The position numbers were made by a program, and so were the translations under genes. The notes beneath the pieces are model-generated. The model was not told the origin of the DNA, searched no databases, and was given only the letters and a program-made list of their open reading frames with translations. Of a stretch of DNA of 64,000 bases, positions 34,452 through 43,497 are shown piece by piece. Within the stretch, counting starts at the first letter, position 1, and every line of letters begins with the position of its first letter. The DNA is from CAYNNQ01 sp051748085 (GTDB lineage Bacteria > Desulfobacterota > Desulfovibrionia > Desulfovibrionales > Desulfonatronovibrionaceae), in NCBI GenBank assembly GCA_051748085.1, contig JBNJHA010000004.1, positions 1-64,000 of the forward strand. Direction: 5' to 3'.

Positions 34452-35789
34452 TTAACCATAAAAACGCTTGCCGATGCAAAAATAGGCAAACCCCATGCTG
34501 CCCAGCGCATCCGGCTGATAAAGATTGCGACCGTCAAAAACAACCGGGGCATTGAGACTTTTTTTAAGACTATCAAAATCAGGGTTTCTGAACTGATTCC
34601 ATTCAGTAAGCACGGCCAAGGCATCGGCCTGATCTAAAACAGCGTATTGATCGTCTTCAATACTGACCAGATCACTTCCAGCAAATCTTTCCCGGGCCCG
34701 CTCTCCGGCTATGGGGTCAAAGGCTTTGACCCGCATTCCCTTGGAGACCAGAATATCGATAATCCTTAATGCCGGTGCCTCGCGCAAATCATCCGTATTG
34801 GCCTTAAACGCCAAGCCCCAGACGGCCAGGGTTTTTCCGCGGACACCGCCCTGATTATCGAAATAATCCAGAATCTTCCCGGCCAGTACTTCTTTTTGCG
34901 CATCATTAACACAGTCTACGGCTTCCAGAAGCTTTGCCGGAAAATCAGCCTGCCTGGCCGTATTTATAAGCGCCTTGACATCTTTTGGAAAACATGAACC
35001 ACCGTATCCTATTCCCGGATATATAAAATGATAGCCAATGCGGTGGTCCGAACCTATACCCTGCCGGACATCCCGAATATCGGCGCCGACTTTTTCACAC
35101 AAATTGGCCATCTCATTTATAAACGAAATCTTGGTCGCCAACATGCAATTGGCGGCATATTTTGTCATTTCCGCACTCCTGACGGACATGACCATAAGCT
35201 TGTCCCGGCTCCGGGCGAAAGGGGCATAGAGAGTCCGCAGAAGCTCGGCCGTGCGGACATTATCCGTACCGACCACTACCCGATCCGGTTTCATAAAATC
35301 ATTTACCGCGTCGCCTTCCTTCAAAAATTCCGGATTGGAAACCACATCAAATTCACTTTCCATATTTCTTTTTTTCAATTCGGAACTGATTATTTGCCGA
35401 ACTTTATCCGCAGTACCCACGGGGACAGTCGATTTATCCACGACTATCTTATAGTCATGCATAGTTCGACCGACATCTTCGGCCACCTGATATACATAGG
35501 ACAAATCAGCTCCGCCATCCGCGCCACAGGGAGTGCCCACGCATACGAAAACAAATAGAGCGTTTTCCAGTCCCTGCGCCAGTTCAGTCGTAAAGTGCAG
35601 TCGCCCCTGGGCGGTGTTGCGCTTGACTAATTCTTCAAGGCCGGGCTCAAAAATATGCACTTCGCCGTTTTTCAGCCTGTCGACTATGGCCGGGTTTATA
35701 TCCACGCAATACACATTATTGCCCATCTCGGAAAAACAGGCGGCGGTGACCAAACCAACATATCCGGTACCTACGATACAAATATCCAT
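34452..35789 (-). CDS. ugd: UDP-glucose 6-dehydrogenase
   Basis: Oxidises UDP-glucose to UDP-glucuronate with NAD+ for surface polysaccharides. 445 residues from MDICIVGTGYVGLVTAA (NAD loop GxGxxG). The EFLKEGDAV lysine and the catalytic Cys in GYGGSCFPKDV are intact. A C-terminal UDP-binding domain has WGLAFKANTDDLREAP. A GGAGAA site lies about 11 bases before the ATG. It stands alone between two tRNA genes, with no polysaccharide genes around it. Confidence 0.96.
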   Translation of the reverse strand: MDICIVGTGYVGLVTAACFSEMGNNVYCVDINPAIVDRLKNGEVHIFEPGLEELVKRNTAQGRLHFTTELAQGLENALFVFVCVGTPCGADGGADLSYVYQVAEDVGRTMHDYKIVVDKSTVPVGTADKVRQIISSELKKRNMESEFDVVSNPEFLKEGDAVNDFMKPDRVVVGTDNVRTAELLRTLYAPFARSRDKLMVMSVRSAEMTKYAANCMLATKISFINEMANLCEKVGADIRDVRQGIGSDHRIGYHFIYPGIGYGGSCFPKDVKALINTARQADFPAKLLEAVDCVNDAQKEVLAGKILDYFDNQGGVRGKTLAVWGLAFKANTDDLREAPALRIIDILVSKGMRVKAFDPIAGERARERFAGSDLVSIEDDQYAVLDQADALAVLTEWNQFRNPDFDSLKKSLNAPVVFDGRNLYQPDALGSMGFAYFCIGKRFYG

Positions 35790-35966
35790 ATAAAACAATT
35801 CTCCTTGCACATTCTTTTGCCGGCCATATTTTCTAACGGCCGGATTTCCTGAAAAAAGGACCTATATACAATCAGGCCAAAAAGCAATAGAGTACTGCTT
35901 GGAACGTAAAATCAAAGTTCATCAACCTTGACCGCGCCGGACAAAAATTATAGATACCTCCGGCAG

Positions 35967-36043
35967 GCGCCCGTAGCTCAGTTGGATAGAGCAGGAGCCT
36001 TCTAAGCTCTTGGCCGGGGGTTCGAATCCTCCCGGGCGCACCA
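35967..36043 (+). tRNA. tRNA-Arg (anticodon TCT)
   Basis: Acceptor GCGCCCG pairs with CGGGCGC, the anticodon stem GGAGC/GCTCT encloses loop CTTCTAA (anticodon TCT), the T stem GGGGG/CCTCC has loop TTCGAAT, and CCA is encoded. Confidence 0.96.
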
Positions 36044-36046
36044 AAA

Positions 36047-36064
36047 AAATTTGGTGAACAAACA
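36047..36064. repeat. Right half of the short repeat
   Basis: AAATTTGGTGAACAAACAC, immediately after tRNA-Arg and just ahead of the next gene. It matches the right end of the family. The gene's upstream leader is therefore partly repeat sequence. Confidence 0.5.
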
Positions 36065-36074
36065 CAAAAAAATA

Positions 36075-36941
36075 ATGACCCATAAAATTATATTCATTCT
36101 CGCCGGCGTATTCTTTTTTCTCGGACTGGACCCCACGGAGGCCATGGCCTGGGGGCCCGGCGTACATTTAAACACGGCCAACCACATTCTAGCCAATCTT
36201 AAGCTCATTTCACCGGCTATAGCCGAAATTATTTCCGCATACCGGGAATCTTTCCGATATGGGTGTTTAAGCGCGGATATTTATATGGGCAAAGGCAAAA
36301 AGCTTCATTCCGGGCATTGCCACAATTGGGGTACGGGATTCAGGCTACTGGAAAACAATCAAGACCCCGCGATACAATCCTATGCCTATGGCTACCTGAG
36401 CCACTTGGCCGCGGATACAATCGCCCACAATTACTATGTACCCAACACCCTGAATATTTTCCCTTCCGGAGGTAAAATAAGTCATGTCTATATTGAACTG
36501 CAGGCGGACCGTCACATAACCGGACTTAATGCGCAGGCATGCTCGATTATGGGACGAAAAAACAAACAGGCGGACAAGATACTCCGGCTTGCTTTAAAAA
36601 AACCAAAACTTCCTTTTGTACTCAAAAAACAATTATACAAAAAAGGTATCGCCTTTTCCAGCCTGCACGGCTGGGAATTATCATTGCGCCTTCTTAACCG
36701 GGCTCTGCCGGTTGGAAGACTGGAATACCTGAACCACATGGTTGACTTGAGCCGAATCGCCGTAACCGATTTGCTTCGGGATCCGGACAACGCGAACTGC
36801 CTGGACTTTGACCCCATGGGTTTTACCAATTTAAAAATCGCCAAAGATTTAAAGCAAAAAAAAATAGCGGCAAATAAGTTTCAGGAATATTTATTTCATC
36901 CGGACCCCAAATTCTCAGAACTCAGCATATCCTCGAATTGA
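36075..36941 (+). CDS. Secreted zinc-dependent phospholipase C-like protein
   Basis: 288 residues from MTHKIIFILAG; an earlier GTG is possible, as neither start has a clear ribosome site. A signal peptide ends in EAMA, giving a mature N-terminus WGPGVH. In bacterial phospholipase C enzymes the N-terminal Trp of the mature chain ligates zinc, so this cut is meaningful. His and Asp residues follow in HLNTANHIL, GCLSADIYMG, HSGHCHNWGTG and YLSHLAADTIAHNYY, the PF00882 pattern. It may cleave phospholipids outside the cytoplasmic membrane; substrate unknown. It lies just after tRNA-Arg. Confidence 0.8.
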   Translation: MTHKIIFILAGVFFFLGLDPTEAMAWGPGVHLNTANHILANLKLISPAIAEIISAYRESFRYGCLSADIYMGKGKKLHSGHCHNWGTGFRLLENNQDPAIQSYAYGYLSHLAADTIAHNYYVPNTLNIFPSGGKISHVYIELQADRHITGLNAQACSIMGRKNKQADKILRLALKKPKLPFVLKKQLYKKGIAFSSLHGWELSLRLLNRALPVGRLEYLNHMVDLSRIAVTDLLRDPDNANCLDFDPMGFTNLKIAKDLKQKKIAANKFQEYLFHPDPKFSELSISSN

Positions 36942-36963
36942 TCTGCTCATAACACTAAATTCA

Positions 36964-37614
36964 ATGTCCCGAGAGCAAATTACTTGTCAGCGCTGCGGAA
37001 AATGCTGCAGACAGGGAGGGCCTGCCATGCATGTCCGGGACAAATATCTCCTGACAAAAAATCATCTGACAAAAAATAACATACTTCTGCTGCGGGCCGG
37101 GGAACCGGTAATCGACAATATATCCGGAGGCGCTAAACTCCTGCGCGAGGAAATGTTTAAAATCCGGGGAAAGTCCGAGTCAAACTGGGAATGTATGTTC
37201 TTTAATCCAGAAAACAATCTCTGCGGCATTTACGACCATCGACCTTATCAATGCAGAATATTGAAATGCTGGGACACTTCCGAAATAGAAGCTGAATACA
37301 ACCGCGAACGACTTAGTCGAAAAGAGATTCTGGATTGCAACTCTGGGCTGTGGGAACTAATCCTGTATTACGAACAGAATTGTCCGCTCTCGGAAATTAT
37401 ACGTTATTGCCGAGCCACACCTCATAAAGACCCAATTGAATTGCCTGAAGTAAAGGAAAAAATAATATTCGACCGCGATTTCCGGCAAAGTTTTGTCCAT
37501 AAAACCGGTGCAGACGCACATATGACTTCTTTTTATTTTGGTCGTCCCCTGGAGCAAATCCTCGTCCTTTTGAAGCGATATATTAAAATCCACCGCAACT
37601 CTTCATCAAACTAA
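36964..37614 (+). CDS. YkgJ-type cysteine-cluster protein (UPF0153)
   Basis: 216 residues. The cysteine pattern CQRCGKCCRQGG at the N-terminus and CGIYDHRPYQCRILKCW in the middle match the zinc- or iron-chelating PF03692 family. Metal and function are not established. It starts 22 bases after the phospholipase-like gene, same strand, and may be cotranscribed with it. Immediately after its stop comes composite repeat D. Confidence 0.85.
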   Translation: MSREQITCQRCGKCCRQGGPAMHVRDKYLLTKNHLTKNNILLLRAGEPVIDNISGGAKLLREEMFKIRGKSESNWECMFFNPENNLCGIYDHRPYQCRILKCWDTSEIEAEYNRERLSRKEILDCNSGLWELILYYEQNCPLSEIIRYCRATPHKDPIELPEVKEKIIFDRDFRQSFVHKTGADAHMTSFYFGRPLEQILVLLKRYIKIHRNSSSN

Positions 37615-37748
37615 AAGCTCACCGCATTCTATGCGTAAACTTGCGACAGGCCGCCCGGTCTTCCTATGCACTCTAAAAAAGGAAACCGGACCGCGGGATG
37701 GAACACAAAAAACCGGTTCCCGAATAAATATACATTACGGAACAAAAA
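37612..37748. repeat. Composite inverted-repeat element D (cut by gap)
   Basis: Begins AAAAGCTCACCGCATTCTATGCGTAA, then GCGACAGGCCGCCCGGTC and GGAAACCGGACCGCGGGATGG, very close to element E. It runs into the N gap with TTACGGAACAAAAA, matching GCCGGAACAAAAA in E. The right half is missing. Confidence 0.75.
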
Positions 37749-37848
37749 NNNNNNNNNNNNNNNNNNNNNNNNNNNNNNNNNNNNNNNNNNNNNNNNNNNN
37801 NNNNNNNNNNNNNNNNNNNNNNNNNNNNNNNNNNNNNNNNNNNNNNNN
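37749..37848. other. Assembly gap 1 (100 N)
   Basis: Exactly 100 N, a conventional scaffold gap of unknown true size. It hides the right half of element D and the 3' end of porB. Confidence 0.98.
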
Positions 37849-38725
37849 TATCATCTTCGGTGAGATGCCTGAAGCGGCGCTGCAGCTTAAGATAATCCTG
37901 AATCGGCTTTAATTTTTTTGTTTTCTGGGTAACATTAAATTCACCGTTAACAACTTCATACAGAGGGAAAGCGCCGGTCTGAACCGCCAGTTTGGCCAGA
38001 GTCAAACTTTGATTGGGCTTGCTCCTCCATCCGGTCGGACAGGGAGAATAAATCTGCATGTAAGCCGGACCATCCACGGCCAGCGATTTGCGGACCTTGT
38101 TCATCAAATCCAGATAATAGGCCGGACTGGCAGTAGCCACATAGGGAATCTCATGTGCCGCCGCAATCATGGCCACATTTTTTTTCCATGTCTTCTGCCC
38201 CATGCTCGCTTTGCCCGGAGGCGAGGTAGTAGTCATCGCTCCGTAGGGCGTTGAACTGGAACGCTGAATCCCGGTATTCATATAGGCCTCATTGTCCAGA
38301 CACACATAAAGAAAATTGTGTCCCCTCTCCAGGGCTCCGGAAAGGGCTTGCAGACCAATATCCGCTGTTCCGCCGTCACCGGCAAAAGCTATTATATTCG
38401 GCTTCTTGTCTTTTAGACGGCCTTTTTTATAAAGGACCTGAATAGCGGACTCAATCCCTGAGGCGACCGCTGCGGTATTTTCAAAAGCGACATGTATCCA
38501 GGGCACCTTCCACGCGGTCTCCGGAAATGGCGAAGTGACTATTTCCATACATCCCGTGGCATTGGCCACGATAGTATTCGGCCCGGCCGCCTTCATGACC
38601 ATGCCCATGGCCAATATTTCGCCGCACCCCTGACACGCTCTATGCCCCGAGGATATCATTGATTCCTGAGGGATGTTTTTTGCCGTAATTTTTTCGTAAT
38701 CTATTACCTGCGCACTATCCTGCAT
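37849..38725 (-). CDS. porB: 2-oxoacid (pyruvate):ferredoxin oxidoreductase, beta subunit (3' end missing)
   Basis: Thiamine-diphosphate subunit of a multi-subunit oxidoreductase that turns pyruvate or another 2-oxoacid into acyl-CoA, CO2 and reduced ferredoxin. Start at MQDSAQVIDYEK, overlapping the porA end by 11 bases. GHRACQGCGEILAM carries Cys residues for an iron-sulfur cluster; FAGDGGTADIGLQAL-x-NEAYMNTG forms the TPP-binding site. 292 residues are visible, ending in QRRFRHLTEDD; homologues extend only some 20-30 residues further. Substrate choice (pyruvate or branched 2-oxoacid) is not certain. Confidence 0.9.
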
Positions 38726-39890
38726 TGCTGCGTACCCCCCAAATTGTATAACCGCTGACAAATTCTCTTGCTTTGGCCTTTTTATAAATGATCTTGAATT
38801 CCCGCACCGGGACATCACGCCCGCCGACACCGACAATTACGTTTTGTATTTCTGGTGCCTCGGGGCGGCCATACATAAGACTTTTTATTTCCTGACCAAG
38901 AGGCCCGCTATTACATCCCGGGCTGATGGCCCTGTCCAGAACCACCAGATTTTTTACTCCCTGTATAGATTTAATAAATTCTTCCTCCGGAAACGGTCTC
39001 CAAAGACGAAGACGAATCTGACGAACGGATTCGCCTTCGGTTGCCAGCGAATCCACAGCGGTCATCAATGTCTCCCCGAGCGAGCCCATGCTGACAAACG
39101 CAATTTCCGCATCCGCGTCCCCGTTTTGTTCAACGAGTTCATACTTGCGTCCGGTAAGCTCCTCCCATTCAGCAAAAACTTCCTGGACAACTTTATCGGC
39201 ACCCAAAAGTGCCTGCTCACATTGTTTTTTGGCTTCCAGATATATTTCCGGAACTCCGACCGGTCCCATGGTCACGGGATTGGCGGGATCCAGCTTCATT
39301 CCGGGATCAAAATCAGGTAAAAAACCGTCCACAGTCTCCTGTTCCAGAATCTGCACCGGCTCAATCATGTGACTCAGGGTAAAGCCATCCATATTGACCC
39401 CGACCGGGAGTAATACGCGCTTATCTTCCGCGATTTTAAACGCGAGAATGCTCAGGTCATAGGCTTCCTGACCGTTTTCAACAAAGAGCTGTACCCAGCC
39501 TATGTCCTTTTCGGACATAATATCGCTGTGGTCGTTCCAGATGGAAATAGGTCCAGACAAAGCCCTGTTGGCGATGGTCATAACCATTGGAGTACGCAAA
39601 CTGGCGGCAATAAACAGAATTTCGTGCATAAGGGCCAGGCCCTGCGCTGAGGTCGCGGTATAAACACGGGCCCCGGTGGCGGAAGCCCCCACAGCGGCGC
39701 TCATGGCTGAATGTTCGGACTCGACCGGAATAAATGCCGCATCGAGTTCAGCGTTAGCAACGAATTCGGAAAGCTCCTCCACAATATGCGTTTGCGGCGT
39801 AATGGGATAAGCGGAAACAACATCCACCTTGGCCATTTTCACCGCTTCGGCAACAGCCAGCGAAACTTCGGTTCCAATCCTTTTGGGCAT
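38715..39890 (-). CDS. porA: 2-oxoacid (pyruvate):ferredoxin oxidoreductase, alpha subunit
   Basis: 391 residues from MPKRIGTEVSLAVAEAVKMAKVD, with GGAGGAGG upstream; its ATG overlaps the porD stop (TAATG). SAYPITPQTHIVEELSEFV, FIPVESEHSAMSAAVGASATGARVYTATSAQGLALMHE and the C-terminal domain with VLDRAISPGCNSGPLGQE are typical of PorA. It binds and positions the 2-oxoacid and CoA. It works with PorB and PorD; a gamma subunit is not visible in the window and may lie in or beyond gap 1. Confidence 0.94.
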   Translation of the reverse strand: MPKRIGTEVSLAVAEAVKMAKVDVVSAYPITPQTHIVEELSEFVANAELDAAFIPVESEHSAMSAAVGASATGARVYTATSAQGLALMHEILFIAASLRTPMVMTIANRALSGPISIWNDHSDIMSEKDIGWVQLFVENGQEAYDLSILAFKIAEDKRVLLPVGVNMDGFTLSHMIEPVQILEQETVDGFLPDFDPGMKLDPANPVTMGPVGVPEIYLEAKKQCEQALLGADKVVQEVFAEWEELTGRKYELVEQNGDADAEIAFVSMGSLGETLMTAVDSLATEGESVRQIRLRLWRPFPEEEFIKSIQGVKNLVVLDRAISPGCNSGPLGQEIKSLMYGRPEAPEIQNVIVGVGGRDVPVREFKIIYKKAKAREFVSGYTIWGVRSNAG

Positions 39891-40180
39891 TAATCCTCCT
39901 CCCTGTGCATGCTTATCGCGTCCTTGGGACACTGTTCAGCACAAATGCCGCATCCTTTACAATAATAAAGATCGGATCTGAACAACCCCTCGGAATCTTC
40001 ACTTATACAAAATTCTGGACAAGATATTGCGCAAATGCCGCATTTTATACACTTATCCTCATCCAAGACCGGCACCTCCGAGCGCCAGTCACCGGTTTTG
40101 AGCGCCGAAGCATTGCCCGGCGTCAAGATTGCAGCTCCGAGACTCAAGTCCTCCCAAGCTGGAAGCTTATCTGTTCCCAT
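39890..40180 (-). CDS. porD: 2-oxoacid:ferredoxin oxidoreductase, delta (2[4Fe-4S]) subunit
   Basis: 96 residues with two cluster motifs: CIKCGICAISCP and CKGCGICAEQCP. The N-terminal 40 residues (PAWEDLSLGAAILTPGNA, TGDWRSEVPVLDEDKC) are those of PorD rather than a free ferredoxin. It passes electrons from PorAB to ferredoxin. TTGGAGGATG gives a strong ribosome site. It is first in the porDAB operon. Confidence 0.93.
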   Translation of the reverse strand: MGTDKLPAWEDLSLGAAILTPGNASALKTGDWRSEVPVLDEDKCIKCGICAISCPEFCISEDSEGLFRSDLYYCKGCGICAEQCPKDAISMHREED

Positions 40181-40345
40181 ACATCCTCCAAAAAAGTTTG
40201 GTCATTCGGCCCGCAAAAAATACAATGGTCCAATCTCCAACGCCCGAAGACAAAAATTCAATACTTTTAACTCGCCCATTAAGAAGCATTAAAAAAATAA
40301 AAGCAATATTATTTTCGGTCAATGGCCTGAAAATTTCACAAAAGG

Positions 40346-41404
40346 CTATAACGCATCCGCCCTTTTGTCCAATTTATCAGCTATGCGTTGTCCAATGCGC
40401 GCAACCATTTGCAGACAATCAACTCCGCACACCCCGCTTTTATCTCGTCTATAGGCCCACTTGGCTATATAAACGGCATCCACCCGGACCCTGCTTCCGC
40501 CCAAAGCCTTATACAGATTTGAACGGGCCTGTTCCCGTTCGGAAATAACCTGTTTTATATCCAATCCAGGTTTTTCCTGCGCCTCTTTTTTATTTTTGGC
40601 CTGCCAATAAGCAAAATATGCCTGCCGGACTTTTTCCTCCGCATCCATATAGGCATACAAAAGTTGCGGATTATTGCCGCGCATACATTTGGCCAATACC
40701 GAAGAACCCGACCTCAGTTTTCGGGCCAGACGTCTTATCATGTCTGCAATCTGCCCATCGCCCATAACTACTTTATTTTTTTCACCGTTTGCTTCTTCCA
40801 CAATCTTGGGGGTAGAGCGGGACAAAGAAATGAGCTCATCAACAAAAAGGTCCACATATTTTTCAGCCATAAAACTTAAAAATTTCTCGGTCAAAACATA
40901 CTTAAAAAAATATTCGCGCATGGATTCATCTTCCGGAGCCTTGGCGTTTATCCCATACATATGCAGGCCATAGCGAGTATTCAATTCCCGAAAAGTCAGG
41001 GTCAATTCCGCCTTGTCAAGATCAACACCGGCCGGGATATAATGAGCAAAGACCTGTCCGGCCAAATCCTCCAAAAATCCATGCGTTATCAGTTCGTCTT
41101 CCGGACTTTTCTCCCGGGGAGCAACATCCATGACTTTTTCCCGGGATTGCGAAGCGTTTCCTTCCTTGCCGGCCTTGGATTCATTCCCGCCTTCAGCCCC
41201 GGCATAGTCCTTCTTTCCTGCATCCCGGGAAGACTCCGCAAAATCTGAAGTCTCACCGGTCTGATTCTGCTTTTGCACTTGAAACTTTTTTTGAACAATA
41301 TTCCTGCTGCTCTGTTCTTCAGGCGCAACCGCCAATCTCCATATCCATACCCCTCCGGCAACCAGAAGGATTAACCCGATTAGAATCAAATATTTTTTTT
41401 TCAT
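40346..41404 (-). CDS. Membrane-anchored protein of unknown function
   Basis: 352 residues. A single N-terminal helix (about 5-24, YLILIGLILLVAGGVWIW) is followed by a hydrophilic, Lys/Glu/Gly/Ser-rich stretch (about 35-95) and a folded, mainly helical domain (about 105-350) with GLHMYGINAKAPEDE, KYVLTEKFLSFMAEKYVDLFVDEL and a Cys-containing C-terminus (SGVCGVDCLQMV). It is probably a bitopic inner-membrane protein facing the periplasm. I recognise no family; it may be lineage-restricted. GGGATCG precedes the ATG. Confidence 0.75.
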   Translation of the reverse strand: MKKKYLILIGLILLVAGGVWIWRLAVAPEEQSSRNIVQKKFQVQKQNQTGETSDFAESSRDAGKKDYAGAEGGNESKAGKEGNASQSREKVMDVAPREKSPEDELITHGFLEDLAGQVFAHYIPAGVDLDKAELTLTFRELNTRYGLHMYGINAKAPEDESMREYFFKYVLTEKFLSFMAEKYVDLFVDELISLSRSTPKIVEEANGEKNKVVMGDGQIADMIRRLARKLRSGSSVLAKCMRGNNPQLLYAYMDAEEKVRQAYFAYWQAKNKKEAQEKPGLDIKQVISEREQARSNLYKALGGSRVRVDAVYIAKWAYRRDKSGVCGVDCLQMVARIGQRIADKLDKRADAL

Positions 41405-41442
41405 AACGATCCCGATACCATAAAAACTTTACAAATAATTCA

Positions 41443-41500
41443 ATGTAACTATTCACCACCTGGAAAAATCACCGGTTTCTGCATGCATTTACTGAACATT
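41443..41500. repeat. Short repeat H
   Basis: GTAACTATTCACCACCTGG, then AAAAATCACCGG, then TGCATGCATTTACTGAACA. An almost canonical left end with a partial right end, between two minus-strand genes. Confidence 0.65.
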
Positions 41501-41569
41501 TACGCTTTGCCCGACAAGCCAAGCAATACTCCAAGCAAGCTCAGGACGGCTGCGGCGCATAAAATAAAA

Positions 41570-42289
41570 TTAGTCCCTCCATGCCTTAACACGGCCCTGC
41601 TCAATCAGCCGGGCAACTCCTTTTTTCATGGCCTCGACTTTCTGAGGATCACAATCGTTGCCCGGTGAGCAATCCGGGCACATTCCGTGCAGAATGATCT
41701 TTTCCGTTCCATCGCCCTCGGGGTATATTCCGACTTGTTCGGCTGGCTGACTGCATACAGCGCAAATCTGAATCAAATCAGTCGCCCTGTCCATCCGGCG
41801 GACGGTCTTTTCCTTATCAGCTAAAACTTCAAGACAAAGGGCCGCGATCCCTTCCTGATCAATTGCGGATCTAAGGGTCTGCAATTTCTTTTCATGTTCT
41901 TCTATCTCTTCAGGGGAAGGGGCAATGGAAGGCTTTTTTTCCAGCGCGCTGTCTTTGGGTTCGGGAATAATAAACTGCCAATGATCATCTTCATCCGCAT
42001 AATCCTCCTCCCTTCGTCCCAGTACACCAAGCGAAGAAAAAAGCTCCAGTTCTTTGTCCAGGGCCCGTTCGACAAACAGAGGCCACATGGGCATGCCCAT
42101 CCTCTTGCCCAGAGATTTCAAAAAATCGTTCTTTTCCCTGGCGTCCAGTCTATAAAAACCGGCCAATTTGTCTGCCGGGTAGCATATTTTGGCCTCCAGG
42201 GCCGGTTTTCGTCTATTATAAAAATAAACCCGGTGTTCTGCGTCTATTGTCGCCTTCCATTTATTGCCGCATCTATCTGCCAACTGCAT
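41570..42289 (-). CDS. Conserved hypothetical protein with zinc-binding-like C-terminus
   Basis: 239 residues. No family recognised. The N-terminus resembles a small beta domain (KWKATIDAEHRVYFYNRRK); the middle is acidic. The C-terminus has CAVCSQPAEQVGIYPEG, HGMCPDCSPGNDC, four or more Cys in CxxC pairs that could hold zinc. A GGAGGAATTGT site precedes the ATG. It lies 63 bases downstream of tilS and may be cotranscribed with it. Confidence 0.7.
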   Translation of the reverse strand: MQLADRCGNKWKATIDAEHRVYFYNRRKPALEAKICYPADKLAGFYRLDAREKNDFLKSLGKRMGMPMWPLFVERALDKELELFSSLGVLGRREEDYADEDDHWQFIIPEPKDSALEKKPSIAPSPEEIEEHEKKLQTLRSAIDQEGIAALCLEVLADKEKTVRRMDRATDLIQICAVCSQPAEQVGIYPEGDGTEKIILHGMCPDCSPGNDCDPQKVEAMKKGVARLIEQGRVKAWRD

Positions 42290-42352
42290 ACAATTCCTCC
42301 ATTATCTTCATGGTAAATTTAACAGTATTGCCCCAAAAATCCAAAATACAAG

Positions 42353-43393
42353 CTATCTGCTGCGCTGCATACAATTTTTGTCCACCTTGAACATAACATC
42401 CCCGCTCTTTATCCAGGCCTGTTTTCCTCCTGGAAATTGGATACATCTGCCGCCCCGCCCGGACAACCAGGCTTTATCCAGCTTTTCAATATTTTTAAAA
42501 AGGGGCTGACCCGGCCCCAATTTCTCCAACGCCTTTTTATAGGCCCGCATACGCAGGGCCGGATGAACATCGCGCAGTTTTCGGCCGTTAAAACAAATTT
42601 CATTTTCCTGCTTATAAGCCAAAAGATCGGCAATGCGCTCCGAGAAAAAATCCCGGTCCGTGCTGCCCTGCTTCCATAAAACGGCAATCTGGTCCAGGAA
42701 ATTCGGATTTTCGCGAAAAAAGAGAGGCAGGATATCGTGCCGGATTCGATTGCGGAGAAAAGCACGCTCGGTATTTGATTTGTCTTCTACCCATTTTTGT
42801 CGCAATTCTTTGAGGAAAAAATATATTTCCTCCTTGGACATCAGTAGCAAAGGACGGACAATACAACCATTGACTGCACGCATTCCGGCTAAACCTGGCC
42901 ACCCGCTGCCTCTTAGGATACGCATCAAAACATCCTCGGCCAAATCATTTAAATGGTGGCCGGTAAAAATAAAATCATAGCCATTTCGAGATGCCAATCC
43001 GTGCAGAAATCTGTATCTCACAACCCGGGCGGCCTGTTCAAGGCCCATTTTCATCCGCAGGGCATAAATAGCAATCCGGCTTTTTCCCAAGAAACAATCC
43101 ACATTATATTCATCACAGAGATGACGGACAAACCGGGCTTCCTGATCCGCTTCGTCGCGCAACAGATGGTTTAAATGAGCGGCATGCAGTTTTAACCCCA
43201 ACCGGGAGCGCAAAAGGAAAAAAATCAGCAGCAGGGCATTAGAATCCGGGCCGCCGGAAAGGGCCAGAAGAACACTTCGCCCCCGCAAATCCAATTTAAG
43301 TTCTTCACGTACGAACCTCTCAGTCCGCAGACACAAACGGGCGCACTCCGGAGGGATATTCTGTAAATTAATCGGGCTGTCTCCCTTTAGCAA
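42353..43393 (-). CDS. tilS: tRNA(Ile)-lysidine synthetase TilS
   Basis: Adds lysine to C34 of tRNA-Ile(CAU) so that it reads AUA. 346 residues. The PP-loop LLALSGGPDSNALL binds ATP, and HAAHLNHLLRDEADQEARFV, FTGHHLNDLAEDVLMRI and KSNTERAFLRNRIRHDILPLF are characteristic. The C-terminal region is short. A TTG at 43393 after AAAAGGACT is the likely start. Essential gene, so a single complete copy is expected. Confidence 0.93.
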   Translation of the reverse strand: MLKGDSPINLQNIPPECARLCLRTERFVREELKLDLRGRSVLLALSGGPDSNALLLIFFLLRSRLGLKLHAAHLNHLLRDEADQEARFVRHLCDEYNVDCFLGKSRIAIYALRMKMGLEQAARVVRYRFLHGLASRNGYDFIFTGHHLNDLAEDVLMRILRGSGWPGLAGMRAVNGCIVRPLLLMSKEEIYFFLKELRQKWVEDKSNTERAFLRNRIRHDILPLFFRENPNFLDQIAVLWKQGSTDRDFFSERIADLLAYKQENEICFNGRKLRDVHPALRMRAYKKALEKLGPGQPLFKNIEKLDKAWLSGRGGRCIQFPGGKQAWIKSGDVMFKVDKNCMQRSR

Positions 43394-43438
43394 AGTCCTT
43401 TTCCTGTATGTTTTTAAATATGCGATACAAACAAAATC

Positions 43439-43477
43439 TTAACTATTCACTGCATTAAAAACTGGGTGGACAGATAC
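43439..43477. repeat. Short repeat K with flanking direct repeats
   Basis: TTAACTATTCACTGCATTAAAA ... GGTGGACAGATAC, 39 bases. ACAAAATCT (43431-43439) and ACAAAACTCT (43478-43487) flank it, as a target-site duplication would. Confidence 0.6.
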
Positions 43478-43497
43478 ACAAAACTCTGCTTTTTTCA

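Noticed and set aside
35967..36043. tRNA-Arg as an attachment site of an integrated element
   Set aside because: No integrase and no repeated tRNA 3' end were seen downstream; only a short repeat half follows.
37849..38725. porB as a pseudogene
   Set aside because: It is cut by an N gap, not by a mutation; the same holds for nadE at 60370.
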